Below, in pieces: positions 7,146 to 15,646 of a DNA stretch of 29,042 bases. Every line of letters starts with the position of its first letter. Within the stretch, counting starts at the first letter, position 1. Location of the stretch: the NCBI GenBank assembly GCA_050944055.1, contig JBMNQI010000027.1, positions 1 to 29,042 of the forward strand, read 5' to 3'. This stretch comes from JBMNQI01 sp050944055. Its GTDB lineage: Bacteria > Bacillota > Clostridia > Oscillospirales > Oscillospiraceae. Made by a program: the position numbers and the translations under genes. The notes below the pieces were generated by a model. It was not told the DNA's origin and made no database searches. It saw only the letters and a program-made list of their open reading frames with translations.

Positions 7146-8642
7146 GTGGTTTCTGTTCAGCTGGTAGTAATAATACTGTATTTCGCACTGACTATCGGCA
7201 TAGGTCTTTGGTCATTAAGAAAGTCTAAAACCTCGGATTCGTTTCACGGCGCGGCTTTGGGCGTATTTGCAATCGTATGCGCTTCCGCCGGCGAATGGCT
7301 TGGCGGCACGGCCACAACGGGAGTGTCGGAATACGGCTTTACATATGGCCTTTCCGGCGCGTGGTACACTATCGCCAACGGTATAGGAGTCATGTTCCTG
7401 GCGCTGTTATTCGCAAAGCTGTACAGAAGTCTGTCCTCTGTGACAGTACCCGGCATAATAGAAAGGTTTTTCGGCGTCCACGCGCGCACCGTTTCTAGCA
7501 TTCTTCTCACTATTGTCATGCTTGCTGTCGGCCTTTCTCAGATGATAGCGGCAGGCAAACTCGGGCAGAGTTTGATGGGGTTCGATTTTACATATACGGT
7601 CATTGTGTTCGCAATAATTTTTATCGTATACACGCTGGCCGGCGGTATGAACGCCGTGGCGTCAACCAACAAAATGCATCTTTTCGTCATGTACGGCGGC
7701 GCTATCCTTGCGGTGATTGTCGCGCTTACAAAGGTGGACGGCTGGTCGGGCTTCAGAAGCGGCATAGCCTCTGTGGAGGCTATTGACGGCGGCAACTATT
7801 TCAATATGTTTTCAATAGGATGGTCCAAGGTCAGCTCCTGGCTTATTGCCAGTCTGCTTGGGGCCTGCACCGCCCAGGCCGGGATACAGCCTGTCCTGGC
7901 CGCTAAAGACGTACCGACGGCAAAAAAAGCCTGCATAATCACGGCATTTGTGGCCGCGCCCTTCGGCCTGTTTACCGCCCTGCTCGGCATGATAGCCAAA
8001 GTTATGAGCCATAACGGCACACTTCTGGATACCGCGGGAAAAGTCGTAACAGACGGAAAACTCGCCCTGCCTACTTTGATGATGAACCTTCCCCCGCTTG
8101 TCGGAGGCCTCATACTCGCGTCGATTTTGGCGGCGATTTTATCCACGGTATCTCCAATCATCCTCTCCTCCGGCACGATGATAACAAAGGACATATACCA
8201 GCGCGTATTCAAACCGGACGCTTCCGATGCTGAAGTGCTGCGGGTAAGCCGTATCGCAACAGCTCTTTCCGGCGTCATCTGCAGTATCGGCGCAATTACG
8301 CTTGTAAACTCAAGCAAGGTTCTGGATATAGTCTACTCGGCGTACTCCCTGCGCGGGGCTATCTTCATTGTAGTGCTTCTGGGCATATACTGGAAGCGGG
8401 CAAGCCAGAAAGGCGCCTGCTGGAGCCTCGTTTGCACGGGTGTTATAGCTGTGTTCTGGGTTGTATGGAAGATGTACTTCGGCTCATATCCCATTATCAT
8501 AGGCGGTTTTGAGTTAACCGAGACGTATGCCGCGGTCGTAGTGGCTTTTGTCGCAACTGTTCTGTTCAGCTATATTTTCCCCCCGACGGAAGCTGAAAAA
8601 GCGCTTAAGGCATCGACAAAGGCCTTAATTGCTGAGAAATAA
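7146..8642 (+). CDS. sodium:solute symporter (SSS family)
   Basis: 498 residues from a GTG start with GAGGTG (7135-7140) 5 bases upstream. About 13 hydrophobic helices and the family pattern are present: an N-terminal helix ending in GLWSLRKSKTSDSF, then GEWLGGTATTGVSEYGFTYG, an ALLFAKLYR segment, VPGIIERFFG, and ILAAILSTVSPIILSSGTM in the later core where a Na+-binding Ser/Thr normally lies. SSS proteins take up sugars, amino acids, carboxylates or similar solutes with Na+ at the cytoplasmic membrane. The divergent FAD reductase suggests that the imported solute is an organic acid reduced by that enzyme, which is inference. A terminator follows at 8687. The length is usual for the family. 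Confidence 0.92.
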   Translation: MVSVQLVVIILYFALTIGIGLWSLRKSKTSDSFHGAALGVFAIVCASAGEWLGGTATTGVSEYGFTYGLSGAWYTIANGIGVMFLALLFAKLYRSLSSVTVPGIIERFFGVHARTVSSILLTIVMLAVGLSQMIAAGKLGQSLMGFDFTYTVIVFAIIFIVYTLAGGMNAVASTNKMHLFVMYGGAILAVIVALTKVDGWSGFRSGIASVEAIDGGNYFNMFSIGWSKVSSWLIASLLGACTAQAGIQPVLAAKDVPTAKKACIITAFVAAPFGLFTALLGMIAKVMSHNGTLLDTAGKVVTDGKLALPTLMMNLPPLVGGLILASILAAILSTVSPIILSSGTMITKDIYQRVFKPDASDAEVLRVSRIATALSGVICSIGAITLVNSSKVLDIVYSAYSLRGAIFIVVLLGIYWKRASQKGACWSLVCTGVIAVFWVVWKMYFGSYPIIIGGFELTETYAAVVVAFVATVLFSYIFPPTEAEKALKASTKALIAEK

Positions 8643-8686
8643 CCAGGGCATAGGCGCGCTATTAATGCGCTTAAGATTGCATATTG

Positions 8687-8720
8687 AAAGACGGAGGCCT
8701 TTTGCCCCCGTCTTTCTTAT
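8687..8720 (+). terminator. rho-independent terminator after the symporter gene
   Basis: A 12-bp stem with one A/C mismatch (8687-8698 with 8704-8715) and a 5-base loop is followed by a T-rich tail (TTTCTTATTATTT). It lies between the convergent ends of the symporter and a minus-strand reductase, and may also act weakly in reverse. Confidence 0.75.
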
Positions 8721-8736
8721 TATTTATACAAACCGA

Positions 8737-10710
8737 CTAGATCTGATATACCTTGCCCATTGCCGAGCGGTTGCCGTAATGCAGGTTGGCCACTTTTTCG
8801 CAGTCTCCGGCCATAAAGAACTTTGGCGCACAGCCGTAGAACCTAAGAGCCTCGTCCGCGCGTGCGTTCATGCCGCCGCAGATTATGACGGTGTCGGCCT
8901 CGAGATTGTGCAATTTGCCCTCTTTGTCTTTATAGGTGACGGTTTTCGGCGTGACCTCAGTAGTGGTGGCGTGCACTATCCACTTGAAGTTGGGGTATTT
9001 CTCCCAGGCGCATTTCATTATCTCGTGTTTGTCCACGGGGTCATAGGTTACGATAGCCATGGTAATCGAATGCAGGTGGGAAGCGTCGTGCGCGATTTCA
9101 AACTGACGCGTGAGGACCGTTACGTCCCTTCCAAGCTCGCAAAGGTGCATGCCCGTCTCCACCCCGCTCTCGGAGCCGCCTACGATGATTACCTTCTTGC
9201 CTATCCTATCCTCATTTCCGAAAACGTCCATTATGGTCATCAGGCCGTCTTTCAGCGTGCCGTCTTCCCTGGCCGCGAACGCGGGGATATTTGGCTTAGC
9301 CCCCGTCGCGGCAATAACGGCGTCATATCCTCCCGCCTTAATCATATCGGGCGTAGCCTCGGTATTCATAAGCAGCTTAACGCCCTTCTTGCCAAGCTGG
9401 CGTATAAGCCATGACTTATGATCTCTTATCGGCCATTTGAACGACATGTGGTCAGAATAGATTAGCTGGCCGCCGAGATAGTTGGTCTTTTCATAGAGCG
9501 TGACATCGTGGCCGAGCTCCGCCGCCATTATGGCCGCGCGCATGCCAATTGGGCCGCCGCCTACTACCGCGACCTTTTTAGGCGCGGGCTTCGGAAGCTG
9601 GTTTATAAGCACATGATCCATACCGAACCTGGGGTTGACGGAGCAGAGCGTGGAAAACGGCGGGCCCATAAATCCATGGCACTTGTTGCACCAGAGGCAG
9701 GGCGTGATGTCCTCGCCGCGGCCCTCCATGACCTTTTGCATATAATCAGGCTCGCAGAAGAGCCCGCGCGCCATCGCGAAGAAATCGCACTTGCCTTCCG
9801 CCAGATACTTGTCAAGCTCCTCGGGGTCCTGGAAGCCGCCGTTGACGCCGATGAGCACCTTAGCCCCCGTATCGCGCACAGCCCTGGCGTAATTAAAGCA
9901 GGGATGGTAGCCTTTGGTGAATTGGAAGCCCGTCGGATGGTTGGCCGCCGCGTCCTTTTCCTTAATCGTGACGATATCGAGCACATCTTCAAGTTCCTTG
10001 ATAACGGCTGCCATATAGTCAGTCGTATAGATATTGTCCATTTCGCCGTAAACATAGGCTTCCGTCAGGAAATCCTGGCCGCATCTGTCTTTGACGGCTT
10101 TGAACAGCATCCCGGGGAAGCGGGCGGCGTTTTGGGGAGTGGTGCAGCCGAATTCATCTGTGCGCGTATTGTGGTTGCAGCCTATGAGCATGCTAATATT
10201 CAGCGAAACGCCGTCGTACCCGTAAACCTGGTATTCGCTGACCCAGTTCGCGAAAGCCTCCGCGACCTCCGGGAAACGGTCGGCTGGCAGCGCCTTCCTG
10301 TCGTCCTCCGGCCAGCCCGGGAGCATGACATGGGAGCAGCCGTCAAGATTATAGCCTTCGGGGAATGGAAGCCTCATCGGGAAGCAGGTGATAAACAGCT
10401 TGGAGCCGTAGAAATGAATATCGTCGCACATCTTCTGAAAGTAGTTGGATACGCTGGGGTCGCTCATATCAAAATTCTGCATGCGTTTGGAATCGTCCAT
10501 ACCCACAACTCGCTGAAGCGGGTTGCACCAGTCCGCCAGAACCATGTATGCGCAGCTTTTTGCCATTTGGATCATGAAGGCGCGGAAACCGTCGGCAGGG
10601 AAAGTCTCGGGTCCCTGCAGGAAATGCGGGCTTGAGTCGGGGGATGAAATATGGTTTTTAAGCACTACATTGCCGATTTTAACGGGAGAGAGCAGATTTT
10701 TATATTTCAT
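8737..10710 (-). CDS. OYE-family flavin/Fe-S ene-reductase, HFLQGPE subfamily, altered active-site loop
   Basis: 657 residues from the ATG at 10710. The in-frame ATG 15 bases upstream overlaps the GAGGAGG ribosome binding site and is rejected. The order is an FMN TIM barrel (about 1-330), 4Fe-4S ligands Cys338, Cys341, Cys344 and Cys356 (CLWCNKC, then LCSVNP), and an FAD/NAD(P) module starting with VVGGGPIG (382-389). This is the architecture of 2,4-dienoyl-CoA reductase and BaiCD/BaiH. HFLQGPETFP is at 29-38. The catalytic-loop region, which in its two full paralogs reads HFAYR then FLSPLTN-RTDEYGG, is here LNISMLIGCNHNTRTDEFG (169-187). The His and the FLSP stretch are lost, so substrate or chemistry probably differs. 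It is the last gene of the importer-reductase operon, 89 bp after the preceding reductase. The substrate is unknown. A C=C reduction is expected from the family. Confidence 0.9.
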   Translation of the reverse strand: MKYKNLLSPVKIGNVVLKNHISSPDSSPHFLQGPETFPADGFRAFMIQMAKSCAYMVLADWCNPLQRVVGMDDSKRMQNFDMSDPSVSNYFQKMCDDIHFYGSKLFITCFPMRLPFPEGYNLDGCSHVMLPGWPEDDRKALPADRFPEVAEAFANWVSEYQVYGYDGVSLNISMLIGCNHNTRTDEFGCTTPQNAARFPGMLFKAVKDRCGQDFLTEAYVYGEMDNIYTTDYMAAVIKELEDVLDIVTIKEKDAAANHPTGFQFTKGYHPCFNYARAVRDTGAKVLIGVNGGFQDPEELDKYLAEGKCDFFAMARGLFCEPDYMQKVMEGRGEDITPCLWCNKCHGFMGPPFSTLCSVNPRFGMDHVLINQLPKPAPKKVAVVGGGPIGMRAAIMAAELGHDVTLYEKTNYLGGQLIYSDHMSFKWPIRDHKSWLIRQLGKKGVKLLMNTEATPDMIKAGGYDAVIAATGAKPNIPAFAAREDGTLKDGLMTIMDVFGNEDRIGKKVIIVGGSESGVETGMHLCELGRDVTVLTRQFEIAHDASHLHSITMAIVTYDPVDKHEIMKCAWEKYPNFKWIVHATTTEVTPKTVTYKDKEGKLHNLEADTVIICGGMNARADEALRFYGCAPKFFMAGDCEKVANLHYGNRSAMGKVYQI

Positions 10711-10724
10711 GTGATTCCTCCTCA

Positions 10725-10742
10725 TTAATGCTCATACTTCAT
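10725..10742 (-). CDS. possible five-codon leader ORF (MKYEH) before the last reductase
   Basis: ATG at 10742 is preceded by AAGGAG (complement of 10751-10756) at an 8-base spacing. It encodes Met-Lys-Tyr-Glu-His and stops at TAA, which overlaps the next ATG as TAATG. The coding sequence resembles the true gene start MKYKN 33 bases later, so it may be a relic of a duplicated start or a translation-coupling leader. It is very short and could be chance. Confidence 0.25.
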   Translation of the reverse strand: MKYEH

Positions 10743-10761
10743 GAGTTGTACTCCTTATCCA

Positions 10762-10783
10762 TGACCATTCGGCAGAATGGTCA
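10762..10783. repeat. perfect 9-bp inverted repeat between the two reductase genes
   Basis: TGACCATTC (10762-10770) and GAATGGTCA (10775-10783) surround GGCA. No T-run follows on either strand, so it is unlikely to be a terminator. It could be an operator or an intercistronic mRNA hairpin that sets the level of the downstream reductase. Confidence 0.6.
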
Positions 10784-10799
10784 ATCCGCACGCCGGCTC

Positions 10800-12722
10800 C
10801 TAGACGTTATTCGCCACGGAGTAGCCCGAGCGCATTGCCGTCATCAGGTTGCCGACCTGGGAGCAGTCGCCCAGCATATGGAACTCATTGCAGCAGCCGT
10901 AGAACTCAAGCGCCTTGTCCCTGAACCCCTCGGTGCCGGCCGCGACTATAACCGTGTCAGCTAGCACTTCCATCGTCGAGCCGTTTTTGTCCTCATATTT
11001 CACGATTTTGTTTTCAACGGAAACCACCCTTGCGTTTGTCAGCGTTTTGAGGTTTTCAACGCTTTCCCAGGCCTCTTTGAACATCGAGCGGTAATGAATC
11101 GGCACGCAGTCCGGTGCAAGCTCGTCCTGCATTTCAAGCAAAGTCACCTTGTGGTTCCTCTTCCCGAAGAACATACCGGTCTCGACGCCTATTTCCCCTC
11201 CGCCGATTATTACAACATCGCCATATACCTTATCAGGCCTGAGCAAAGCGTCCACAGCCGACAAAGCCGTATCCTCATTTACACCCGGTATGCGCGGGAT
11301 GACGGGTTTTCCGCCCAGAGCGACAAGAACGGCGTCAAACCCGCCTTCTCTGATCATTTCGGGCGTGGCTTCAGTGTTAAGCTTAACATCGATTTTCGCC
11401 TTGCCGGTCTGAGCTTTCAGGTATTCCCTGAATTTTCTCATCGGCCATTTGAAGTCGGGGACGGAAGCCGCAATAAGCTGACCGCCCAGTTCGGAAGCTT
11501 TTTCAAACAGCGTCACATAGTGGCCGCGCCGGGAGGCGATAAGAGCGGCCTCCATTCCGGCCGGCCCTCCGCCGACTACGGCGACTTTTTTTATCCTGCT
11601 TGCCGGCGCCGACAGCTTTTCGAGATACGTCTCTATTCCCCAGGCGGGATTAACTGTGCAGGCCGAGCGGTAAGGAAGCTTGTGGCTGATCACGTGACAC
11701 TTGTTGCAGCGAACGCAGGGGACAATATCCTCCGCGCGGTCGTCTATCAGCTTTTGCAGATAATTGTCCTCGCATATCCATGTGCGCGCCATGCTGAGCA
11801 TATCGGCTTTGCCGTCGCGTATGGCATCGTCTGCCGCATACGGATCCTGGAAGCCGCCGGACGGAGAGATCACAGTCTTTAAATTGAGCGCCTTCAGTTC
11901 CTCGGCATACTTCAGGGACGGGTTCGGATCCGGGTTGAAGCCCGTCGGGTGCGACGGGTCGCCGTCCGACAAGCGTATTTGAAGTATGTCGATAAGTCCC
12001 TCTGACATTTTTGCAAACTGCTTGGCGTCCTCAAACGTATAGCCTCCGGGCAGGTCCTCGGCGCTGAGAAGCCCTTCCATGACAACGTCCTCGCCCACAG
12101 CCTCTTTCACGCGCCGGAATATCTCGAGCACAACCTTCGCGCGGTTTTCTAGGCTGCCGCCGTACTCGTCCGTCCGCGTGTTTGTCAGCGGCGACAGGAA
12201 GGCCCCCGCGAACGGGCTCCTGTACGCAAAATGGACGCTGAACATGTCGAAGCCAAGCTTCCTTCCGATGACAGCCTGCTCCACCATAGTGTCGATATAT
12301 TTTTCAATTACTTCCTTCGTATAAGCCTTAACGCCGCGTTCGGGGTCGTCGACCACGTCCCACTCGGGCTCAATCGGACGCGCGAGGTTCAGGCAGGCCT
12401 TGCTCTCATAGTAGTGTATTGCGTCGCAAAGCATAATAAGGTAGTTCTGGCACTGCTCGTCGTATATGTCGTATTCCGGGAAATGCATCGTATCCCCGGC
12501 AATCTTGAGCCCCTTGGCACCTATTGAGGCGTATGTATGCCCGAATGTCACATACGAGGCTCCTTTTCTGGCCTTATCCGCCACGTAGTTAATTATGTGC
12601 TTCGGCGGGTAAGCCTCCGGTCCCTGTAAAAAATGGGCGTGCGAGGATGAGGCTGACATGCGGTTTTTAAATACTGTCCCTCTTATATTGATAGGCGAAA
12701 GCAAATGCTTGAATTTACCCAT
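10800..12722 (-). CDS. OYE-family flavin/Fe-S ene-reductase, HFLQGPE subfamily
   Basis: 640 residues, with the ATG start preceded by GGAGGT. The FMN TIM barrel carries HFLQGPEAYP (30-39) and a catalytic-loop region HFAYR (His164 onward) followed by FLSPLTNTRTDEYGG, where common OYE/BaiH enzymes read like HGAHGYL. The 4Fe-4S ligands are Cys336, Cys339, Cys342 and Cys355 (CVRCNKC, then ACTVNP). The FAD/NAD(P) half begins VVGGGPAG (382-389) and contains a second nucleotide motif, VIIGGGEIGVETG. The family reduces activated double bonds with NAD(P)H and is usually cytoplasmic and oxygen-sensitive. It lies only 38 bp after the last importer gene, so it is very probably co-transcribed and may act on the imported compound. 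The substrate is not identified. Bile-acid or flavonoid-type ring reduction are family precedents, not evidence here. Confidence 0.92.
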   Translation of the reverse strand: MGKFKHLLSPINIRGTVFKNRMSASSSHAHFLQGPEAYPPKHIINYVADKARKGASYVTFGHTYASIGAKGLKIAGDTMHFPEYDIYDEQCQNYLIMLCDAIHYYESKACLNLARPIEPEWDVVDDPERGVKAYTKEVIEKYIDTMVEQAVIGRKLGFDMFSVHFAYRSPFAGAFLSPLTNTRTDEYGGSLENRAKVVLEIFRRVKEAVGEDVVMEGLLSAEDLPGGYTFEDAKQFAKMSEGLIDILQIRLSDGDPSHPTGFNPDPNPSLKYAEELKALNLKTVISPSGGFQDPYAADDAIRDGKADMLSMARTWICEDNYLQKLIDDRAEDIVPCVRCNKCHVISHKLPYRSACTVNPAWGIETYLEKLSAPASRIKKVAVVGGGPAGMEAALIASRRGHYVTLFEKASELGGQLIAASVPDFKWPMRKFREYLKAQTGKAKIDVKLNTEATPEMIREGGFDAVLVALGGKPVIPRIPGVNEDTALSAVDALLRPDKVYGDVVIIGGGEIGVETGMFFGKRNHKVTLLEMQDELAPDCVPIHYRSMFKEAWESVENLKTLTNARVVSVENKIVKYEDKNGSTMEVLADTVIVAAGTEGFRDKALEFYGCCNEFHMLGDCSQVGNLMTAMRSGYSVANNV

Positions 12723-12760
12723 AGAGAACCTCCGTTTCTAACGAAATAAATCCTGCCGCC

Positions 12761-13759
12761 TCAGACATCCGGAGCTTTCTCAGTGCCGGCAGCAGCCTGC
12801 AGGTCGTTAATTTCCTTTACATGGTGGCACGCGACAAGATGGCCGGGCAGGATTTCCTCAGTCGCCGGCATGACCCTGCTGCATATTTCCGTCGCGTACT
12901 CACATCTCGCCGCGAAGCGGCACCCGGGCGCGGGGTTAATAGGGGAAGATATCTCGCCTTTCAGCAGGATCCTCTCTCTTTTAACATGCAGGGAAGGAAT
13001 CGGAATCGCCGATAACAGGCCTTTGGTATAAGGATGGAGCGGGAGCTTAAAAAGCTCTCTTGTATTCGATTTTTCCACCACGCATCCGCAGTACATGACC
13101 AGTATTTCGTTGGAAATGTGTTTGACGACTGAAAGATTGTGCGTAATGAATATGTAAGTCAAACCGCGCTCCTTCTGAAGGTCGCTGAGCAGATTGAGTA
13201 TCTGCGCCTGTATTGATACGTCAAGAGCCGATACTGGCTCGTCGCACACTATAAACCTCGGCTCGACGGCCAGCGCCCTGGCTATGCCGATCCTCTGCCT
13301 GCGCCCGCCGTCCAGCTCATGGGGGTAAGCCTCCATGTAGCGCTCGGCCAGGCCGACCGTATCCATCAGATCCCTGATCTTTCTGTTGAGGTCCTCCCTG
13401 CTGCTGTAAGCTTTTAGAATCTTGAGCGGTTCGGCAATAAGCTGTTTGACGCTCATGCGGGAATCCAGGGAAGAATACGGGTCCTGGAATATTATCTGAA
13501 GGTTCTTTTTCATTTTTTTGCGCTGCCTGCCGCGGACATGAGTAATATCCTCGCCGTCAAACAGCACCTGCCCGGATGTAGCCTCGTTCAGCCCGAGTAT
13601 GGCACGGCCGAGCGTCGATTTTCCGCAGCCGGATTCGCCGACGACGCCCAGCGTCGTTCTTTCCGGCACCCCGAAACTTACCATATCTACAGCGTGGAGG
13701 AATCCGCCGGGGACTTTAAAATACTTGCACAGGTTCCTGACTTCCAGTAAATTGTTCAT
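12761..13759 (-). CDS. peptide/nickel-type ABC transporter ATPase, OppF/DppF-like
   Basis: 332 residues. Walker A is GESGCGKST (41-49), the Q-loop is IIFQDPYSSLD (Gln92), and Walker B is FIVCDEP (Asp173, Glu174). The C-terminal OppC/OppF extension contains GCRFAARCEYATEIC, a Cys-rich segment typical of the family. The signature reads LDGGRRQR (149-156) instead of LSGGQRQR. The start overlaps the preceding ATPase gene by 4 bases (ATGA type). It pairs with the OppD-like subunit to power uptake by the two permeases. It is followed closely by two ene-reductase genes rather than by peptidases, which argues for a non-peptide ligand. The family call is firm and the substrate is open. Confidence 0.93.
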   Translation of the reverse strand: MNNLLEVRNLCKYFKVPGGFLHAVDMVSFGVPERTTLGVVGESGCGKSTLGRAILGLNEATSGQVLFDGEDITHVRGRQRKKMKKNLQIIFQDPYSSLDSRMSVKQLIAEPLKILKAYSSREDLNRKIRDLMDTVGLAERYMEAYPHELDGGRRQRIGIARALAVEPRFIVCDEPVSALDVSIQAQILNLLSDLQKERGLTYIFITHNLSVVKHISNEILVMYCGCVVEKSNTRELFKLPLHPYTKGLLSAIPIPSLHVKRERILLKGEISSPINPAPGCRFAARCEYATEICSRVMPATEEILPGHLVACHHVKEINDLQAAAGTEKAPDV

Positions 13760-14724
13760 TTTGCGCCCTCCTTAAAAAGAAAGCAGCGTACAAAATGTCC
13801 TCTTGTGATTTCAAATACCGGCGGATCGGTCCTGCTGCATTCATCTGTCGCGTAGGGGCAGCGCGGGTGGAACTTACAGCCTGACGGCAGATTCGTCGGG
13901 TCCGGCATAAGCCCCTTTATAGGCGAGAGACGTTCAACCTCGATATCAAGACGCGGTATAGATTCGAACAGCCCCTTTGTATACGGATGGGCGGTGCGGT
14001 CGAAAATATCCTCGGCCGTACCTGTTTCCACTATCTGGCCGGCGTACATTATTGCCGCTTTCTCACAGGACTCCGCCACTATCCCGAGGTCATGCGTTAT
14101 AAGCAGCATGGATGTCCTGTTCTCCCTTTTAAGCTGGTTAATCATTTCCAGAACCTGAGCCTGAATAGTAACGTCCAAAGCGGTCGTGGGCTCGTCGGCA
14201 ATGACCATCCTGGGGTTGCAGGCCAAAGCCATGGCGATGACCACTCTCTGTTTCATGCCTCCGGAAAACTGATGCGGATAGTCGCCCGCGCGGCTGGGTT
14301 CGATGCGGACTTTCTCCAGCATGCCGAGCATTTTCTTTTCTGCTTCCGCCGCGGAGCATTTGTCATGCAGTCTGATCATCTCCGCAATCTGATCCCCCAC
14401 GCTCATTATGGGGTTGAGAGCCGTCATCGGGTCCTGGAAGATCATCGAAATCTCAGCTCCCCTGATTTGACGCAGCTTTTCCGGCTCCAGCTTCATGAGG
14501 TCCTGCCCGTCGAATATGATTTCCCCGCTTATTATCTCTCCGGGCGGGATCGCGACAAGGCCGAGTATGCTCAGCGCGGTTGTGGTCTTGCCGGCTCCCG
14601 TTTCGCCGACAAGGCCCAGGGATTCTCCTTTCTCCAGCTTAAGGCTGACATTGTTGATAGCGTGAACTACACCGGTGTCCGTGTTAAAACGCACGGCGAG
14701 GTCCCTGATTTCCAATAAACTCAT
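13756..14724 (-). CDS. peptide/nickel-type ABC transporter ATPase, OppD/DppD-like
   Basis: 322 residues. Walker A is GETGAGKTT (40-48), the signature is the standard FSGGMKQR (153-160), Walker B is MVIADEP (Asp177, Glu178), and the C-terminal extension has CKFHPRCPYATDEC. It forms a heterodimer with the OppF-like subunit at the inner face of the membrane. The ATG start has a GGAGG-type site upstream and only 16 bp separate it from the permease gene. Because the partner has an altered signature motif while this one is canonical, the two ATP sites may be unequal. Confidence 0.94.
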   Translation of the reverse strand: MSLLEIRDLAVRFNTDTGVVHAINNVSLKLEKGESLGLVGETGAGKTTTALSILGLVAIPPGEIISGEIIFDGQDLMKLEPEKLRQIRGAEISMIFQDPMTALNPIMSVGDQIAEMIRLHDKCSAAEAEKKMLGMLEKVRIEPSRAGDYPHQFSGGMKQRVVIAMALACNPRMVIADEPTTALDVTIQAQVLEMINQLKRENRTSMLLITHDLGIVAESCEKAAIMYAGQIVETGTAEDIFDRTAHPYTKGLFESIPRLDIEVERLSPIKGLMPDPTNLPSGCKFHPRCPYATDECSRTDPPVFEITRGHFVRCFLFKEGAK

Positions 14725-14740
14725 AATACGTGCCTCCTCA

Positions 14741-15646
14741 TCAGCGCTTCATGCGCGGGTCGAGCGCGTCGCGGACCCCGTCGCCCAGAAGGTTGAACGC
14801 CAGCATGTTAAGCGCTATGGCAAGGCCCGGCCAGAACATCATAGGCCAGAAGGTCTGTATGTACTTCTGCCCCGCCGACAGCATATTGCCCCATTCAGGC
14901 GTAGGCGGCTGTACTCCCAAACCTAAAAAGCTCAGACCCGCTATTGCCATTATAGTATCTCCAAGGCGCATGGCGATCTGAACGATGAGCGGCGCCATAG
15001 TATTCGGTATCACGTGCTTGACGATAATCTTCGCATGGCTGGCACCGAATGCCTTTGAAGCCTCAATGAATTCCTGGTTCTTTATAAGCAGTATGGATGA
15101 GCGCAGCTGACGCACAAGCGGGGCTATCGATGTGACGGCAAGCGCAATTGCCGTGTTCACAAGCCCGGAGCCAAGAGCGGCCGAGATGGTCATCGCAAAA
15201 ATCAGGCCGGGAAGCGCGAGGAAGATGTCAATAATTCGCATGATGACGTTGTCTATCTTCCCGCCGAAATAACCTGTTATCGCGCCGATAATCAGAGCGG
15301 CAATTGTGCTGAAGCTCACACTCATCAGGGATACGAGCAGCGAAACTCGGCCGCCCCTGAGTATTCGGGTCAGCATATCGCGACCGAAGTCGTCGGTTCC
15401 CATCAAATGCTCCGAGCTTGGATACTGCAGCCTGTCGACAAGACTCTGCTTGGCATAGTCGTAAGGCGTCAGCCTGTCTGCAAATATAGCGCAGAAAATC
15501 AGCAGAAGGATAAAAAACAGCGAAACGACGGCTGCCTTATTCCGTGTAAACCGGCGCAGTCTAAGGTAAGCCTGGCTGCGGCGCTTTCCGTCACCCTCCT
15601 GCGGGAGAGCTTTCAGCCTGTATACTTCTCTTCTGCTCTTGAGCAT
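14741..15646 (-). CDS. peptide/nickel-type ABC transporter permease, OppC/DppC-like
   Basis: 301 residues. The N-terminal segment up to about residue 35 is cytoplasmic, then a helix (VVSLFFILLLIFCAIFA) and an extracellular loop containing HLMGTDDFGRDMLTRIL, the classic OppC/DppC motif. Five more helices follow, with the coupling-helix EAA-like region EASKAFGASHAKIIVKHVIPN and the C-terminal LSFLGLGVQPPTPEWGNML. The start overlaps the stop of the OppB-like gene in TAATG, which implies coupled translation. It makes the membrane channel with the OppB-like subunit. Confidence 0.95.
   Translation of the reverse strand: MLKSRREVYRLKALPQEGDGKRRSQAYLRLRRFTRNKAAVVSLFFILLLIFCAIFADRLTPYDYAKQSLVDRLQYPSSEHLMGTDDFGRDMLTRILRGGRVSLLVSLMSVSFSTIAALIIGAITGYFGGKIDNVIMRIIDIFLALPGLIFAMTISAALGSGLVNTAIALAVTSIAPLVRQLRSSILLIKNQEFIEASKAFGASHAKIIVKHVIPNTMAPLIVQIAMRLGDTIMAIAGLSFLGLGVQPPTPEWGNMLSAGQKYIQTFWPMMFWPGLAIALNMLAFNLLGDGVRDALDPRMKR

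Noticed and set aside
8629..9414. 261-codon plus-strand reading frame after the symporter
   Set aside because: It begins inside the symporter end, crosses the terminator at 8687 and then runs antisense to the reductase.
9508..10635. 375-codon plus-strand reading frame
   Set aside because: Antisense shadow of the reductase at 8737-10710, with no recognisable domain.
10762..10783. Terminator between the two reductase genes
   Set aside because: The stem is perfect but there is no T-run on the minus strand, so it was listed as an inverted repeat instead.
11094..11882. 262-codon plus-strand reading frame
   Set aside because: Antisense shadow of the reductase at 10800-12722.
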